Source of the DNA: CBDCXE01 sp965223725 [NCBI: Nitrospinota bacterium]
Lineage (GTDB): Bacteria > Nitrospinota_A > UBA7883
DNA: 64,000 nucleotides
NCBI GenBank assembly: GCA_965223725.1
Contig: CBDCXE010000006.1
Span: 558,001 to 622,000 of the forward strand
Direction of reading: 5' to 3'
Shown here piece after piece: positions 42,220 through 51,100 of this stretch. The notes under the pieces were generated by a model. The model searched no databases and was not told the DNA's origin. It saw only the letters and a list, made by a program, of their open reading frames with translations. Each line of letters starts with the position of its first letter. Position 1 is the stretch's first letter. The position numbers and the translations under genes are program-made.

Positions 42220-43482
42220 ATGAAATTCATTGTCAACCGTGGCGCCTTGAATGGGCGCGTTCTCATTCCCGCTTCCAAATCCCATACTATCCGGGCGTTA
42301 TTTTTTGCCGCGCTGGCTGATGGGATGTCGACGATTGCAAACCCACTCGATTCCGAGGATGGCCGTTCGGCTCTGGCGGCGGTCTCCGCCATGGGCGCTG
42401 ATTGCGAGGTTCTGGATGGGCTCTGGAAGGTAAACGGCCATGGGGGAAAAGTCTTCGCGCCGCCAACCCCTGTGGATGTCGGCAACTCTGGCACCACGGC
42501 CCGGTTCGCCCTGTCCATGGCCTCCCTGGGCAATGCGGAGATAACCATCACCGGTGACGCGCAGACCAGGAGCAGGCCGATGGGCCCGCTGCTGGAAGCG
42601 TTGGATAACCTTGGCGCACATGTTCAAAGCAAGGACGGGAAACTGCCAGCTACGATAAAAGGGCCGCTTGAAGGCGGCAAAACAGAAGTGGATGGCAAAA
42701 CGTCGCAATATCTATCCAGCCTGCTGGTTCATACGCCGTTGGCGGCGGGCGATACGACGCTGACCCTGTCGGATCTGAATGAAAAACCGTATGTGGATAT
42801 GACGCTGCGATGGCTGGACGAAATGGGGGTGGAATATTCCAGGGATGGATATAGAAAGTTTTCAATAGCAGGCGGGCAAGGTTATAAACCGTTTGAAAAA
42901 AGCATTCCGGCGGACTTCTCCTCCGCCACATTTTTCGCCTGTCTTGGCGCTATACCGGGCAACAGCATCACGCTGACCGGGCTGGACATGGCGGACACCC
43001 AGGGTGATAAGGCAGTGTTTGATTATCTAAAACAAATGGGCGCGCAGGTGGAGACAGGGCAAAACCAGGTCACCGTGTCCGGTAAGCGGTTAAATGGTGT
43101 GGAGCTTGATCTCAACGCGACCCCAGACGCATTGCCTGCCATGGCCGCCCTGGCGGCGGTTGCGGATGGCGTGACGACATTGGGCAACGTGCCCCAGGCC
43201 AGGATCAAGGAGACCGACCGGATCGCTGTGATGGCCGCCGAGCTGAGTAAAATGGGAGTAAAATGCGTAGAGAAGCCAGACGCGCTGGAGGTCCATGGCG
43301 GGAGCCCGAAAGGCGCGTATGTCTCCGGTAATGGTGATCATCGCGTGGTGATGAGCCTTGCAATAGCCGCTTCTTGCGCCGACGGCCCCACAGAAATTGA
43401 TACTGCAGAGGCTGTTAACATCACGTTTCCAGATTTTCCTGATCTGTTTCGGAGTTGTGGTGGCAAACTGATATCAGCTTAA
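42220..43482 (+). CDS. aroA: 3-phosphoshikimate 1-carboxyvinyltransferase (EPSP synthase)
   Basis: 420 residues. Motifs: IPASKSHTIRALFFAALADG (shikimate/PEP site), FAPPTPVDVGNSGTTARFAL, GDAQTRSRPMGPLLEALDNL, DGKTSQYLSSLLVHTPL, the FSSATFFACLGA region, RIKETDRIAVMAAELSKMG and GNGDHRVVMSLAIAASCADG. It makes EPSP for aromatic amino acids. It is the last gene of the GC-richer block; an AT-rich 165-base gap with a hairpin at 43534-43551 follows. Confidence 0.93.
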   Translation: MKFIVNRGALNGRVLIPASKSHTIRALFFAALADGMSTIANPLDSEDGRSALAAVSAMGADCEVLDGLWKVNGHGGKVFAPPTPVDVGNSGTTARFALSMASLGNAEITITGDAQTRSRPMGPLLEALDNLGAHVQSKDGKLPATIKGPLEGGKTEVDGKTSQYLSSLLVHTPLAAGDTTLTLSDLNEKPYVDMTLRWLDEMGVEYSRDGYRKFSIAGGQGYKPFEKSIPADFSSATFFACLGAIPGNSITLTGLDMADTQGDKAVFDYLKQMGAQVETGQNQVTVSGKRLNGVELDLNATPDALPAMAALAAVADGVTTLGNVPQARIKETDRIAVMAAELSKMGVKCVEKPDALEVHGGSPKGAYVSGNGDHRVVMSLAIAASCADGPTEIDTAEAVNITFPDFPDLFRSCGGKLISA

Positions 43483-43647
43483 TAAATAGTAGAGCAGTAT
43501 CGAGAGTTTGTTTATTACTGTTGGATCAATATATTGTGCGCAAGCGCGCAAATTCAGGTAAGCTAAACTGCTATAGTTGCAGAACAATCAAGTTTTGATG
43601 TATAAGTTTTTGCGGGGTTCTGTATTTCCAAATATATGAAATAATTA

Positions 43648-44769
43648 GTGGGAAACGAGAAAAAATTGGATAAAGAAAAGCTGTTTTCTGAAATTATCAA
43701 CTCGGAAGCGCTCCTGCTTACGCCTGAAAGGAAAACCGACCTTATTGACTGGATCGGCCATATTCCTTTTGCTTTCTGGCTAATCGAAAAATTGCGTCCA
43801 AAAGTGTTTGTTGAGCTTGGTGTATATAAAGGAGATTCCTATTTCGCGTTCTGTCAATCGATGAAATTCTGCTTTGTTGATTGTCAAAGCTTTGCTGTTG
43901 ATACTTGGCGAGGCGATGGGCATACCACTCCTTATGATGAATCTGTATACATAGATTTTAAAGGCCATCATGATCATCGTTATGAAAGTTTTTCAACAAT
44001 TATGAGGATGACCTTTGATGAAGCTTTGGAAAAGATTGAAGATGGATCAGTAGACCTGTTGCATATCGATGGGTACCATACCTATGAGGCGGTGAAAAAA
44101 GATTATACAAGCTGGCTTCCTAAGTTGAGCGACTCTGGAGTTGTGTTGTTACACGATTCTGAAGTGCGGGAGAGAGAATTTGGTGTATGGAAGCTGTGGG
44201 AAGAAATAAAAGAAACTGCGCCTTCTTTCGCTCTTTTGCATTCACATGGGTTGGCTGTAATTGCGCCTGGTTCCAACCCTCCACAATTGATTAGTTCCTT
44301 ATCCAAGTTGAGTAAAGAAGACAGGCGCTTTGTAGAAAAATACTTTGAGCGGGCGGGTCAGCTGCTTATTGATCAAAAGAAAATAGACTACTTGCAAATG
44401 GAAGGCCCAATGAGTGAGCTGGAAGGTATTAGAGAGCATATAGATAAACTCTATAATGATATAAACCTGACACAGGAAAAAAGTTTATCAACAGATGAAC
44501 ATATAGTAAAGCTGTTCGATGCTGATAAGGGCTTGTATAAAGATATCAGGTCTGCTGATGAACATATAGCAAAGTTGTTTGACGCAATAGAAAATATTAA
44601 CGGTAAAGCCATATCTGCAGATGAGCACATTGCAAAATTATATGATAGCATTGATAGATTAAGTAAAGAAAATACTACGATTGGAGTAAAGCTAAATGAT
44701 ATCGATAGGCATATTGAGTTGCTATTTAATGCCATAGAAAAATTGAAAAGTGATGAACAAGGCGATTAG
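43648..44769 (+). CDS. Class I SAM methyltransferase with C-terminal heptad-repeat coiled coil
   Basis: 373 residues from GTG 43648. Residues about 30-210 are a Methyltransf_24-like domain: FVELGVYKGDSYFAFCQS (SAM loop), AVDTWRGDGHT, VDLLHIDGYHTYEAVKKDY and SDSGVVLLHDSEVRE. From about 225 to the end the protein is helical with a repeat EHIxKLFDAI at residues 263, 284, 305, 326 and 354. The spacings are 21, 21, 21 and 28, all multiples of seven, as in a coiled coil. It is first in a block with two glycosyltransferases and an ABC exporter. A chain-terminating or length-measuring role like WbdD is an inference. Confidence 0.8.
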   Translation: MGNEKKLDKEKLFSEIINSEALLLTPERKTDLIDWIGHIPFAFWLIEKLRPKVFVELGVYKGDSYFAFCQSMKFCFVDCQSFAVDTWRGDGHTTPYDESVYIDFKGHHDHRYESFSTIMRMTFDEALEKIEDGSVDLLHIDGYHTYEAVKKDYTSWLPKLSDSGVVLLHDSEVREREFGVWKLWEEIKETAPSFALLHSHGLAVIAPGSNPPQLISSLSKLSKEDRRFVEKYFERAGQLLIDQKKIDYLQMEGPMSELEGIREHIDKLYNDINLTQEKSLSTDEHIVKLFDADKGLYKDIRSADEHIAKLFDAIENINGKAISADEHIAKLYDSIDRLSKENTTIGVKLNDIDRHIELLFNAIEKLKSDEQGD

Positions 44770-44778
44770 GGGAATGGA

Positions 44779-46185
44779 TTGACTAAGTCTGTTAGTAATT
44801 GGCGTAAACTAGTATCGTTTTTTAAAGAGTCGCGCAGGGCCAGGGGAACCTTCGCCGCTATATTCGAATCGATAGAAAAGATACGTGACGTGCTGGCCAT
44901 TGCGACAAGCGTAAAGCTGTCGTTGCCCTTCACCACAGCAAAACCAGGCGCCGCGCCCGATCGTTTTGATAAAATTTCACACCCTGATGGGCTTCGTTTG
45001 CTAGGTGAGCTGGACATGGCGCTGGAAATGCCTGAGTTTACTGTTAAACAGGGCCTTGAGCCGACTCTGAACATAATGCTTCCCACATTGGAACCGACAA
45101 TTATATTCGGCGGTTATATAGCTTTTTTGAACATGATTGGAAAGTTACGAAAGAAAGGAGAAGCTTTAAGAATCATAATATGTGACCGATATCCATATGA
45201 AACAGAACGCTTGCGATTGCGAAATGATATGGCAAACCATGGGTTGATTTCCGAGTCTGTTGGAGGTTTGCCAATATTTTTTGCTTATGGAGATAAAGAG
45301 AATTGTCTTTTTGGAGAAAATGATCGATTTTTGGCTTACTCATGGGTTACCGCGCATTTGGCCCATCAAGTCAGCCAGGAAGTTAATGGAGCGCCATTTA
45401 CGTTTTTCATTCAGGAGTATGAGCCGATATTTTATCCGAATAACGCTCATCGCGCAGCTGCGGAGGAAGCTTATACATTTCCCCACAATGCTATTTTCAA
45501 TAGTGAGCTTCTATCAAAATATTTTCAAATGAATAAAAAGGGTGTGTTTCAGGAAAATGGGAATGGGCGACACGTCTCATTTCATCATTCCCTTTCCAAA
45601 ATTCGCACGCCAGACGCAAGTGAACTATCAAAGCGAAAAAATAAAAAGCTAATTTTCTATGCGCGGCCAGAGCAGCACGCCGAAAGAAACCTGTTTGCCA
45701 CAGGTGTGAGGGCGATACGAAAGGCTATTAAAGATAATATTTTCGATGCGGATTGGGAGTTTTATGGTATTGGAAGTTTGTCGTTTGATGAAGAGGTATT
45801 TTTGAGCCCCGCAAAAACTTTATCAGTTATGCCAAGGATGTCTCTGGTAGAGTATGAAAGAAGTTTGTGCGATTATGATATAGGCATGGCGTTAATGTAT
45901 GCGCCACATCCCAGTGTGCCGCCTATGGAGATGGCTGCCGCTGGTATGCCTACCGTTACGACGACCTATGTGAACAGGACCTCTGAGGATATGTCGGCTA
46001 TTTGCGGCAACTTAATCGCTGTCGAGCCAAGGACGGACGAGCTGGTGACTGCATTAAAAGAAGCGGTGCGACGAGCCGACAACTATGACGACCGGGTGAA
46101 ACAGGCTTCGTTTAAGTGGCCAAGGGGTTGGGATGAGAGTTTTGATGACGCCACTATCGGCGCTATCAGGAAGCTGTTTTGGTAG
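44779..46185 (+). CDS. WsaF-like rhamnosyltransferase-family glycosyltransferase
   Basis: 468 residues from TTG 44779. Segments typical of the WsaF group: LEPTIIFGGYIAFLNMIGKL (GG(Y)-type acceptor loop), ICDRYPYETERLRLRND, FLAYSWVTAHLAHQVSQEV, TFFIQEYEPIFYPNNAHRAA, then the nucleotide-binding half with KLIFYARPEQHAERNLF and YDIGMALMYAPHPSVPPMEM-AAAGMP. GT4-like two-Rossmann architecture. It probably adds a deoxyhexose to the exported glycan; linkage and donor are unknown. Confidence 0.82.
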   Translation: MTKSVSNWRKLVSFFKESRRARGTFAAIFESIEKIRDVLAIATSVKLSLPFTTAKPGAAPDRFDKISHPDGLRLLGELDMALEMPEFTVKQGLEPTLNIMLPTLEPTIIFGGYIAFLNMIGKLRKKGEALRIIICDRYPYETERLRLRNDMANHGLISESVGGLPIFFAYGDKENCLFGENDRFLAYSWVTAHLAHQVSQEVNGAPFTFFIQEYEPIFYPNNAHRAAAEEAYTFPHNAIFNSELLSKYFQMNKKGVFQENGNGRHVSFHHSLSKIRTPDASELSKRKNKKLIFYARPEQHAERNLFATGVRAIRKAIKDNIFDADWEFYGIGSLSFDEEVFLSPAKTLSVMPRMSLVEYERSLCDYDIGMALMYAPHPSVPPMEMAAAGMPTVTTTYVNRTSEDMSAICGNLIAVEPRTDELVTALKEAVRRADNYDDRVKQASFKWPRGWDESFDDATIGAIRKLFW

Positions 46186-46200
46186 TAATGGTAACATTGG

Positions 46201-47313
46201 ATGACTGATTATTCCATCAGGGATAGCGCTCTTGCTGAAACCGCAAAATTGATTGATCGTTACGCGGTGGATTCACCTGAGTCACGAAACGGACCAGAAA
46301 TAGTATCCATAATCATAGTTAATTATAACAGTGGTGAGTATTTGGCTCAGTGTGCGGCTGCGCTAACCAAGCAAACCTATTCATCATTTCGTGTAATTAT
46401 TGTGGACAACAATTCAGAAGATCGTGGTTGGGTTGATGTCGCTGCTTCAGATAATCGGTTTCGGATACTGTTTTTAAATAAAAACCTTGGGTTCGCCGCC
46501 GGTAATAATATAGGAGCCTACCTGGAGCCTGCGCAGTTCATTGTTACCCTCAACGCAGATGCATTCCCGGAGCCTGAGTGGCTTGAGACATTGATAGCTT
46601 GCGCTATGAAGTCGAGTCCCGATATCGTCGCTTTTGGCTCTACACAACTACTTGATGGTGACGTCAACCTATTTGATGGAATAGGGGACCAATACTATTT
46701 CGCCGGCTACCCATGGCGATCCGGTTTTTGTCAGCCGGTTATGTCTCTTCCTGATGAGTATGAAACATTCAGTGTGTGCGCCGCAGCGGCATTATACAGG
46801 TCAGATGCATTTTGGGAGGAGGGTGGATTTGATTCAAGTTTTTTCTGCTATTGCGAAGACGTTGACCTTGGTTTTCGTATGCGTCTTGCCGGGCGCCATT
46901 GCCTTCAGGTTTCAAGGGCCAGGGTCAGGCATGTGGGTGGTGGTTCATCATCTAAAATATCGGGCTTGTCTGAAAGGTTGGGGAGCCGAAACACATTGTG
47001 GACATTGATTAAGAATATGCCATTTCCATTTTTGACTGTGGCTGTATTGTCTCACTTTGTCATAGAAATATTTTTTCAGGCTGTGGGTCTGATCTATTAT
47101 GATCGAAAGATAATGACTTTTAAACAACGTGTAGAGCAGCTTCGTTATCGAAGGGAAGGAATAATTGAAGCGGTATCCCGAATCGCAGATAGCATTAAAC
47201 AACGGCAATTATTGCAAAACAGACGCAAAGCGAGTACTATTTCGATTGCCCGTTTTATTACGTGGAACCCGTTGGCATTTTTACGGAGAAGAGAACTGAG
47301 TGGTTTTAAATAA
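46201..47313 (+). CDS. Family 2 glycosyltransferase (rhamnosyltransferase-like)
   Basis: 370 residues. GT-A fold: VSIIIVNYNSGEYLAQCAAA, VIIVDNNSEDRGWVDVAA, NLGFAAGNNIGAYLE, the donor-site region VTLNADAFPEPEWLE and FFCYCEDVDLGFRMRLAGRH, where ED(V)D is the catalytic-base motif. A hydrophobic C-terminal stretch (about 265-295) suggests membrane association. Members commonly transfer rhamnose in O-antigen synthesis. It lies 15 bases after the previous glycosyltransferase. Confidence 0.88.
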   Translation: MTDYSIRDSALAETAKLIDRYAVDSPESRNGPEIVSIIIVNYNSGEYLAQCAAALTKQTYSSFRVIIVDNNSEDRGWVDVAASDNRFRILFLNKNLGFAAGNNIGAYLEPAQFIVTLNADAFPEPEWLETLIACAMKSSPDIVAFGSTQLLDGDVNLFDGIGDQYYFAGYPWRSGFCQPVMSLPDEYETFSVCAAAALYRSDAFWEEGGFDSSFFCYCEDVDLGFRMRLAGRHCLQVSRARVRHVGGGSSSKISGLSERLGSRNTLWTLIKNMPFPFLTVAVLSHFVIEIFFQAVGLIYYDRKIMTFKQRVEQLRYRREGIIEAVSRIADSIKQRQLLQNRRKASTISIARFITWNPLAFLRRRELSGFK

Positions 47314-47370
47314 CCATCCCCCTTCCTGCAATATGCGATACACACTCATCTTTTTCATAGAGAAGGAAAC

Positions 47371-48162
47371 GTGCATTCTTTTTTAAATGACATGTTTTGG
47401 GTTGCCGGGAGAAGGAAAACCCTCTCGGCTCTGGTTGATGTTCGTGTTGAAACCAGTTATACCGGGTTGTGGCTTGGCCGCTTTTGGGGCAGTATTAATT
47501 ATATACTCATGGTGTTAACTATGACCGTGGTATATTCTGCGGTTTTAGGCGCGGATCCTTACGAGTATTTTCCACACCTGGCTCTTGGTTTGGCCTTATG
47601 GAATTTGATTTCCGCTCAAATGACTGATTCCTGCCGGTCTGTAAAGGATAATCTTAACCTCGCCCAGGAGTTTCCTTTTCCTCCTACGCTCTATTTTGCA
47701 GTTACGAATATAGTTGCGGCAAAAAACTTTCTGGAGCAAGGGCTGATCAGCTTAATCGGGTCCATATTGGCGCTAGGCCTTATGGATACACCTTTGCCAT
47801 ATCTGCAGGCGGTGTTTGGAGCTGTGATTGCGTTTGTCGCCTGTGGTTTGTTTGGTCTGTTTATTGGCATTATAGCAACTGCTTTACAAGATATATCCCA
47901 CCTTCTGAAAGCTATATTGCGTATTGCGTTTCTTGTGACGCCTATCATCTGGCAAAAAGATATGCGCCCAATTCCATCCTGGATATATAATGACAACCCT
48001 TTTTATCATCTCATCGAGCTTTTTCGAGCGCCACTTATGGGGGATGATGTTGCGGCGTTGAGTTATTGGGTTGCAATTTCAATGATATTTATTAGCCTTA
48101 TTTTGTGCAGTATTGCCTATCCTTCATTCAGAAAAACATATTTGTTATGGATCAACCGATAA
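47371..48162 (+). CDS. ABC-2 polysaccharide export permease (Wzm type)
   Basis: 263 residues from GTG 47371 with GAAGGAAAC upstream. Polytopic, about six membrane segments. The conserved N-terminal amphipathic region RVETSYTGLWLGRFWGSINY and later LALGLALWNLISAQMTDSCR, and the FLVTPIIWQKDMRPIPSWIY stretch before YNDNPFYHLIELFRAPLMG, match O-antigen/teichoic acid exporters. It pairs with the ATPase gene, whose start lies inside its last 16 bases. Confidence 0.9.
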   Translation: MHSFLNDMFWVAGRRKTLSALVDVRVETSYTGLWLGRFWGSINYILMVLTMTVVYSAVLGADPYEYFPHLALGLALWNLISAQMTDSCRSVKDNLNLAQEFPFPPTLYFAVTNIVAAKNFLEQGLISLIGSILALGLMDTPLPYLQAVFGAVIAFVACGLFGLFIGIIATALQDISHLLKAILRIAFLVTPIIWQKDMRPIPSWIYNDNPFYHLIELFRAPLMGDDVAALSYWVAISMIFISLILCSIAYPSFRKTYLLWINR

Positions 48163-48884
48163 TAGAGATTAACGACCTCACATTTGTCTATCCTGTAGAG
48201 TTGAAGACACATGCAGAAAAACTGGCTAAAATTGGAGGCCGGATCCTTAACATGGGAGGCAAGGGTGGGGTGTTGGCGTTGGAAAATGTAAATATATCAA
48301 TCTACAAGGGAGATCGGGTGGCCCTGGTTGGGCATAATGGCGCTGGCAAATCCACACTGCTCCGCCTTATAGCAGGTATTTACCATCCGCAAAAAGGGTC
48401 TGTTACAATTCGAGGGAAGATCGCCTCAATACTGAACCTGAACGCTGGTATGGTGGCAAATTTGTCCGGGTTAAAAAATATTAAGTTGCGATGTGATTTG
48501 CTCGGTTTGGATAGCTGTGAAGAAGTGTATGAAGATATAAAAGAGTTTTCAGAACTTGGTGATTATCTGGAGTTACCTATAAGACAATATTCTGCCGGAA
48601 TGAGAATGCGGCTTGCTTTTGCTATGGCTACAGCAGTAAAACCTGATATTTTGCTGATGGATGAATGGATCAATGCTGGTGATGAAAAGTTCAGGGAAAA
48701 AACCAAGGAACGTATGGAAAAGTTTGTAGATAGCTCATCGACTCTGGTACTTGCTTCACACAACCGCAATATTGTAAAAAATACTTGTAGCAGAATCATC
48801 CGTATAGAGCATGGTATTGTGGTCAAAGATGGCCCTATTGGTGAGTTTCCATTTTTCAATGATTATCCACAAGAAGCATCATAA
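48147..48884 (+). CDS. Polysaccharide export ABC ATPase (Wzt type, no C-terminal carbohydrate domain)
   Basis: 245 residues from ATG 48147. Walker A GHNGAGKSTLLRLIAGIYHP, signature motif QYSAGMRMRLAFAMATA and Walker B ILLMDEWINAGDEKFREK are all present. Wzt proteins that recognise terminated chains carry about 150-200 extra C-terminal residues; here the protein ends soon after the helical domain (EFPFFNDYPQEAS). This resembles exporters where synthesis and export are coupled. Confidence 0.92.
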   Translation: MDQPIIEINDLTFVYPVELKTHAEKLAKIGGRILNMGGKGGVLALENVNISIYKGDRVALVGHNGAGKSTLLRLIAGIYHPQKGSVTIRGKIASILNLNAGMVANLSGLKNIKLRCDLLGLDSCEEVYEDIKEFSELGDYLELPIRQYSAGMRMRLAFAMATAVKPDILLMDEWINAGDEKFREKTKERMEKFVDSSSTLVLASHNRNIVKNTCSRIIRIEHGIVVKDGPIGEFPFFNDYPQEAS

Positions 48885-48981
48885 TGCAGGGCAACGTATA
48901 TGGATCCTGCCATTTATTATTGAGAGAAAGCAAAGATATTCATAGCATAGCGCAGCTATTTTTACCTTTATAAGGAGAAAA

Positions 48982-49656
48982 ATGTTCGTTTCGATTCATA
49001 TCCCCAAAACGGCGGGAACAACCCTTGCCAAGGTATTTGATGATACTAGTAATCGGCGTGTCCTCTACGATTATGGCTCTGAAATGTCGCTGGAAGATGT
49101 TCGAACCTGTCGTGATGACTTTCGGGAGCATCGGGAGTTTATTAAAGGGTATTTCGAATATCTTCATGGTCATTTTCATTACCTGAAATATCATGACGTT
49201 TTTGGCGATTGCCCTGTTATAACCACCGTAAGGAACCCAACCGACAGAGTTGCGTCTCAATACAGGCATGTAGCTTTGCATGGCGACCCGAATGTGAAAC
49301 AGCATCAGATGGTCATGGATGGGGAGATTGATATAGTACGGTTTTCTATGTTTCAATATATTGGCAGCGCGCAATGGTATTTCCTGGAAGGGCGGGAGGT
49401 CAAGGATTATGATTATATTTTTATTCAGGAAAATATGACGCCATCTGTTGCGCATTTTGCAGAGAAATTTAAACTGCCAGCTATTACAGAATACATATCA
49501 TGGTTCGATAATTTGCCGAAGATTAATAAGCGTGAAGGGGCCAAGTGGGACACAAAAGCCATACCTGTGACAAAAAGCCAGCTAAAAGAAGTTACCAAGA
49601 ACTGCGTTAGAGATTATGAAATATATAATAAAGCGCTGGAAATTTACAAAAGATAA
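48982..49656 (+). CDS. Sulfotransferase-family protein
   Basis: 224 residues. P-loop for PAPS 5'-phosphate: FVSIHIPKTAGTTLAKVFDD. The 3'-phosphate site is VITTVRNPTDRVASQYRHVA, preceded by the LHGHFHYLKYHDVFGDCP stretch. This is the Sulfotransfer_2-like group that decorates carbohydrates. The RBS is AAGGAG. A paralogue sharing HGHFHYxKYxxxF and RxPxDRxxSxYRH is cut by the right edge of the window. Confidence 0.85.
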   Translation: MFVSIHIPKTAGTTLAKVFDDTSNRRVLYDYGSEMSLEDVRTCRDDFREHREFIKGYFEYLHGHFHYLKYHDVFGDCPVITTVRNPTDRVASQYRHVALHGDPNVKQHQMVMDGEIDIVRFSMFQYIGSAQWYFLEGREVKDYDYIFIQENMTPSVAHFAEKFKLPAITEYISWFDNLPKINKREGAKWDTKAIPVTKSQLKEVTKNCVRDYEIYNKALEIYKR

Positions 49657-49670
49657 TTATCAATGCGAAC

Positions 49671-51083
49671 ATGATATTCAGTTCTAATCTTTTTCTATAT
49701 ATTTTCTTACCTATCTTTGCCATTAACTATGCGCTGTGGCCAAACAAAAACCTGGTATTGGTTATTGCAAGCCTATGTTTTTACTCATGGGGAGAACCGA
49801 CTTACATTTTTTTGCTTTTATTTGTGTGTTTGGTCAACGCATTAATAGCCAAATTTATTGAACCTTCATGCGCTAATCGAAAAGCAGCTCTCATTTTAGG
49901 GGTTGGCTTCAATATAGTAATCTTGTTAATTTTCAAGTATCTCGGATTTTTTCTAACAAATTTAAATGTAGTTTTAGCTGAAATTGGTTTCCAGGATATA
50001 GTCATTATCGAACCGAAATTACCACTGGGTATATCATTTTTCCTTTTCCAAGCAATTACATATTTGGTTGACATATATAGAGGGCATTGCACCCCAGCCC
50101 GGAAAGCAAGTGACGTTATTCTTTATATATCTCTGTTTCCCCAGCTGGTTGCTGGCCCAATAGTTCGATATGAAGAGATTTATCAGGCTATTAAAAAAAG
50201 AAGTTCTAGTTGGAAACGGATTGTTGCAGGTACAGAGCGGTTTATATATGGTTTAGGTAAAAAAGTATTGATAGCTGATCAATTGGCAAAAGTCGTTGAT
50301 GAAATATATGCCCTGCCTGCCACTAGTCTTACGCCGGAATTGGCCTGGGCGGGGACAATATGCTTTGCCCTTCAAATATATTTTGATTTTTCAGGATACT
50401 CAGATATGGCCATTGGTATTGGTAAAGCTATTGGCTTTGATTTTCCTGAAAATTTCAATTATCCATATGTCGCCAAAAGTATTCAGGAGTTTTGGCGTCG
50501 ATGGCATATGACCCTCTCCCGATGGTTTCGCGACTATGTATACATCCCTTTGGGAGGGAATAGAAAATCTGCGGCAAGGACATATGTGAACCTTCTTATA
50601 GTATTTGTATTGACTGGATTTTGGCATGGCGCCGCATGGACATACCTTATATGGGGATTGATCCACGGTTTTTTCCTTGTATTAGAAAGGGTAGGGCTCT
50701 CTAAGGTATTAGCGAAGGTTTGGGCTCCAGTAGCTCATCTGTATATTTTTATTGTGATAACTTTAAGCTGGGTCTTTTTTAGAGCAGAATCACTAAACGG
50801 CGCTATTACAATGATCAAGACAATGCTCTTTTTGTCGCCGGGCGCAGTTAACGCTCCTTTGTTCCGTGAAGTATTTTCACCCCATATGATTTTTGTTATT
50901 TTCGTGGGGTTTGCCATATCTCTAGGAGCGGGACGATGGGCAGTTGAAAATATATACAGCAGCAATGAAGATGATATAGAAGTCGGGTGGATTAAAAGTG
51001 GGGCGCTTCTTGCCATTATGGTGCTGGCTATGGCTGGGCTTGCGACTGAATCTCACCAAGCGTTTATATATTTCAGGTTCTAG
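49671..51083 (+). CDS. MBOAT O-acyltransferase (AlgI-like)
   Basis: 470 residues, about ten membrane segments. AlgI/DltB family: FFLFQAITYLVDIYRGHC, LFPQLVAGPIVRYEEIYQAI, IYFDFSGYSDMAIGIGKAIG, NFNYPYVAKSIQEFWRRWHM, TLSRWFRDYVYIPLGGNRKS and the catalytic-His region LTGFWHGAAWTYLIWGLIHG. It passes acetyl groups across the inner membrane for polysaccharide acetylation, working with the AlgX/AlgJ-like protein encoded 17 bases downstream. Confidence 0.93.
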   Translation: MIFSSNLFLYIFLPIFAINYALWPNKNLVLVIASLCFYSWGEPTYIFLLLFVCLVNALIAKFIEPSCANRKAALILGVGFNIVILLIFKYLGFFLTNLNVVLAEIGFQDIVIIEPKLPLGISFFLFQAITYLVDIYRGHCTPARKASDVILYISLFPQLVAGPIVRYEEIYQAIKKRSSSWKRIVAGTERFIYGLGKKVLIADQLAKVVDEIYALPATSLTPELAWAGTICFALQIYFDFSGYSDMAIGIGKAIGFDFPENFNYPYVAKSIQEFWRRWHMTLSRWFRDYVYIPLGGNRKSAARTYVNLLIVFVLTGFWHGAAWTYLIWGLIHGFFLVLERVGLSKVLAKVWAPVAHLYIFIVITLSWVFFRAESLNGAITMIKTMLFLSPGAVNAPLFREVFSPHMIFVIFVGFAISLGAGRWAVENIYSSNEDDIEVGWIKSGALLAIMVLAMAGLATESHQAFIYFRF

Positions 51084-51100
51084 GTAAGGCATCGAATAAT

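Noticed and set aside
43534-43551. Hairpin TTGTGCG-CAAG-CGCGCAA after aroA as a terminator
   Set aside because: The stem is good but no T-run follows, so intrinsic termination is not supported.
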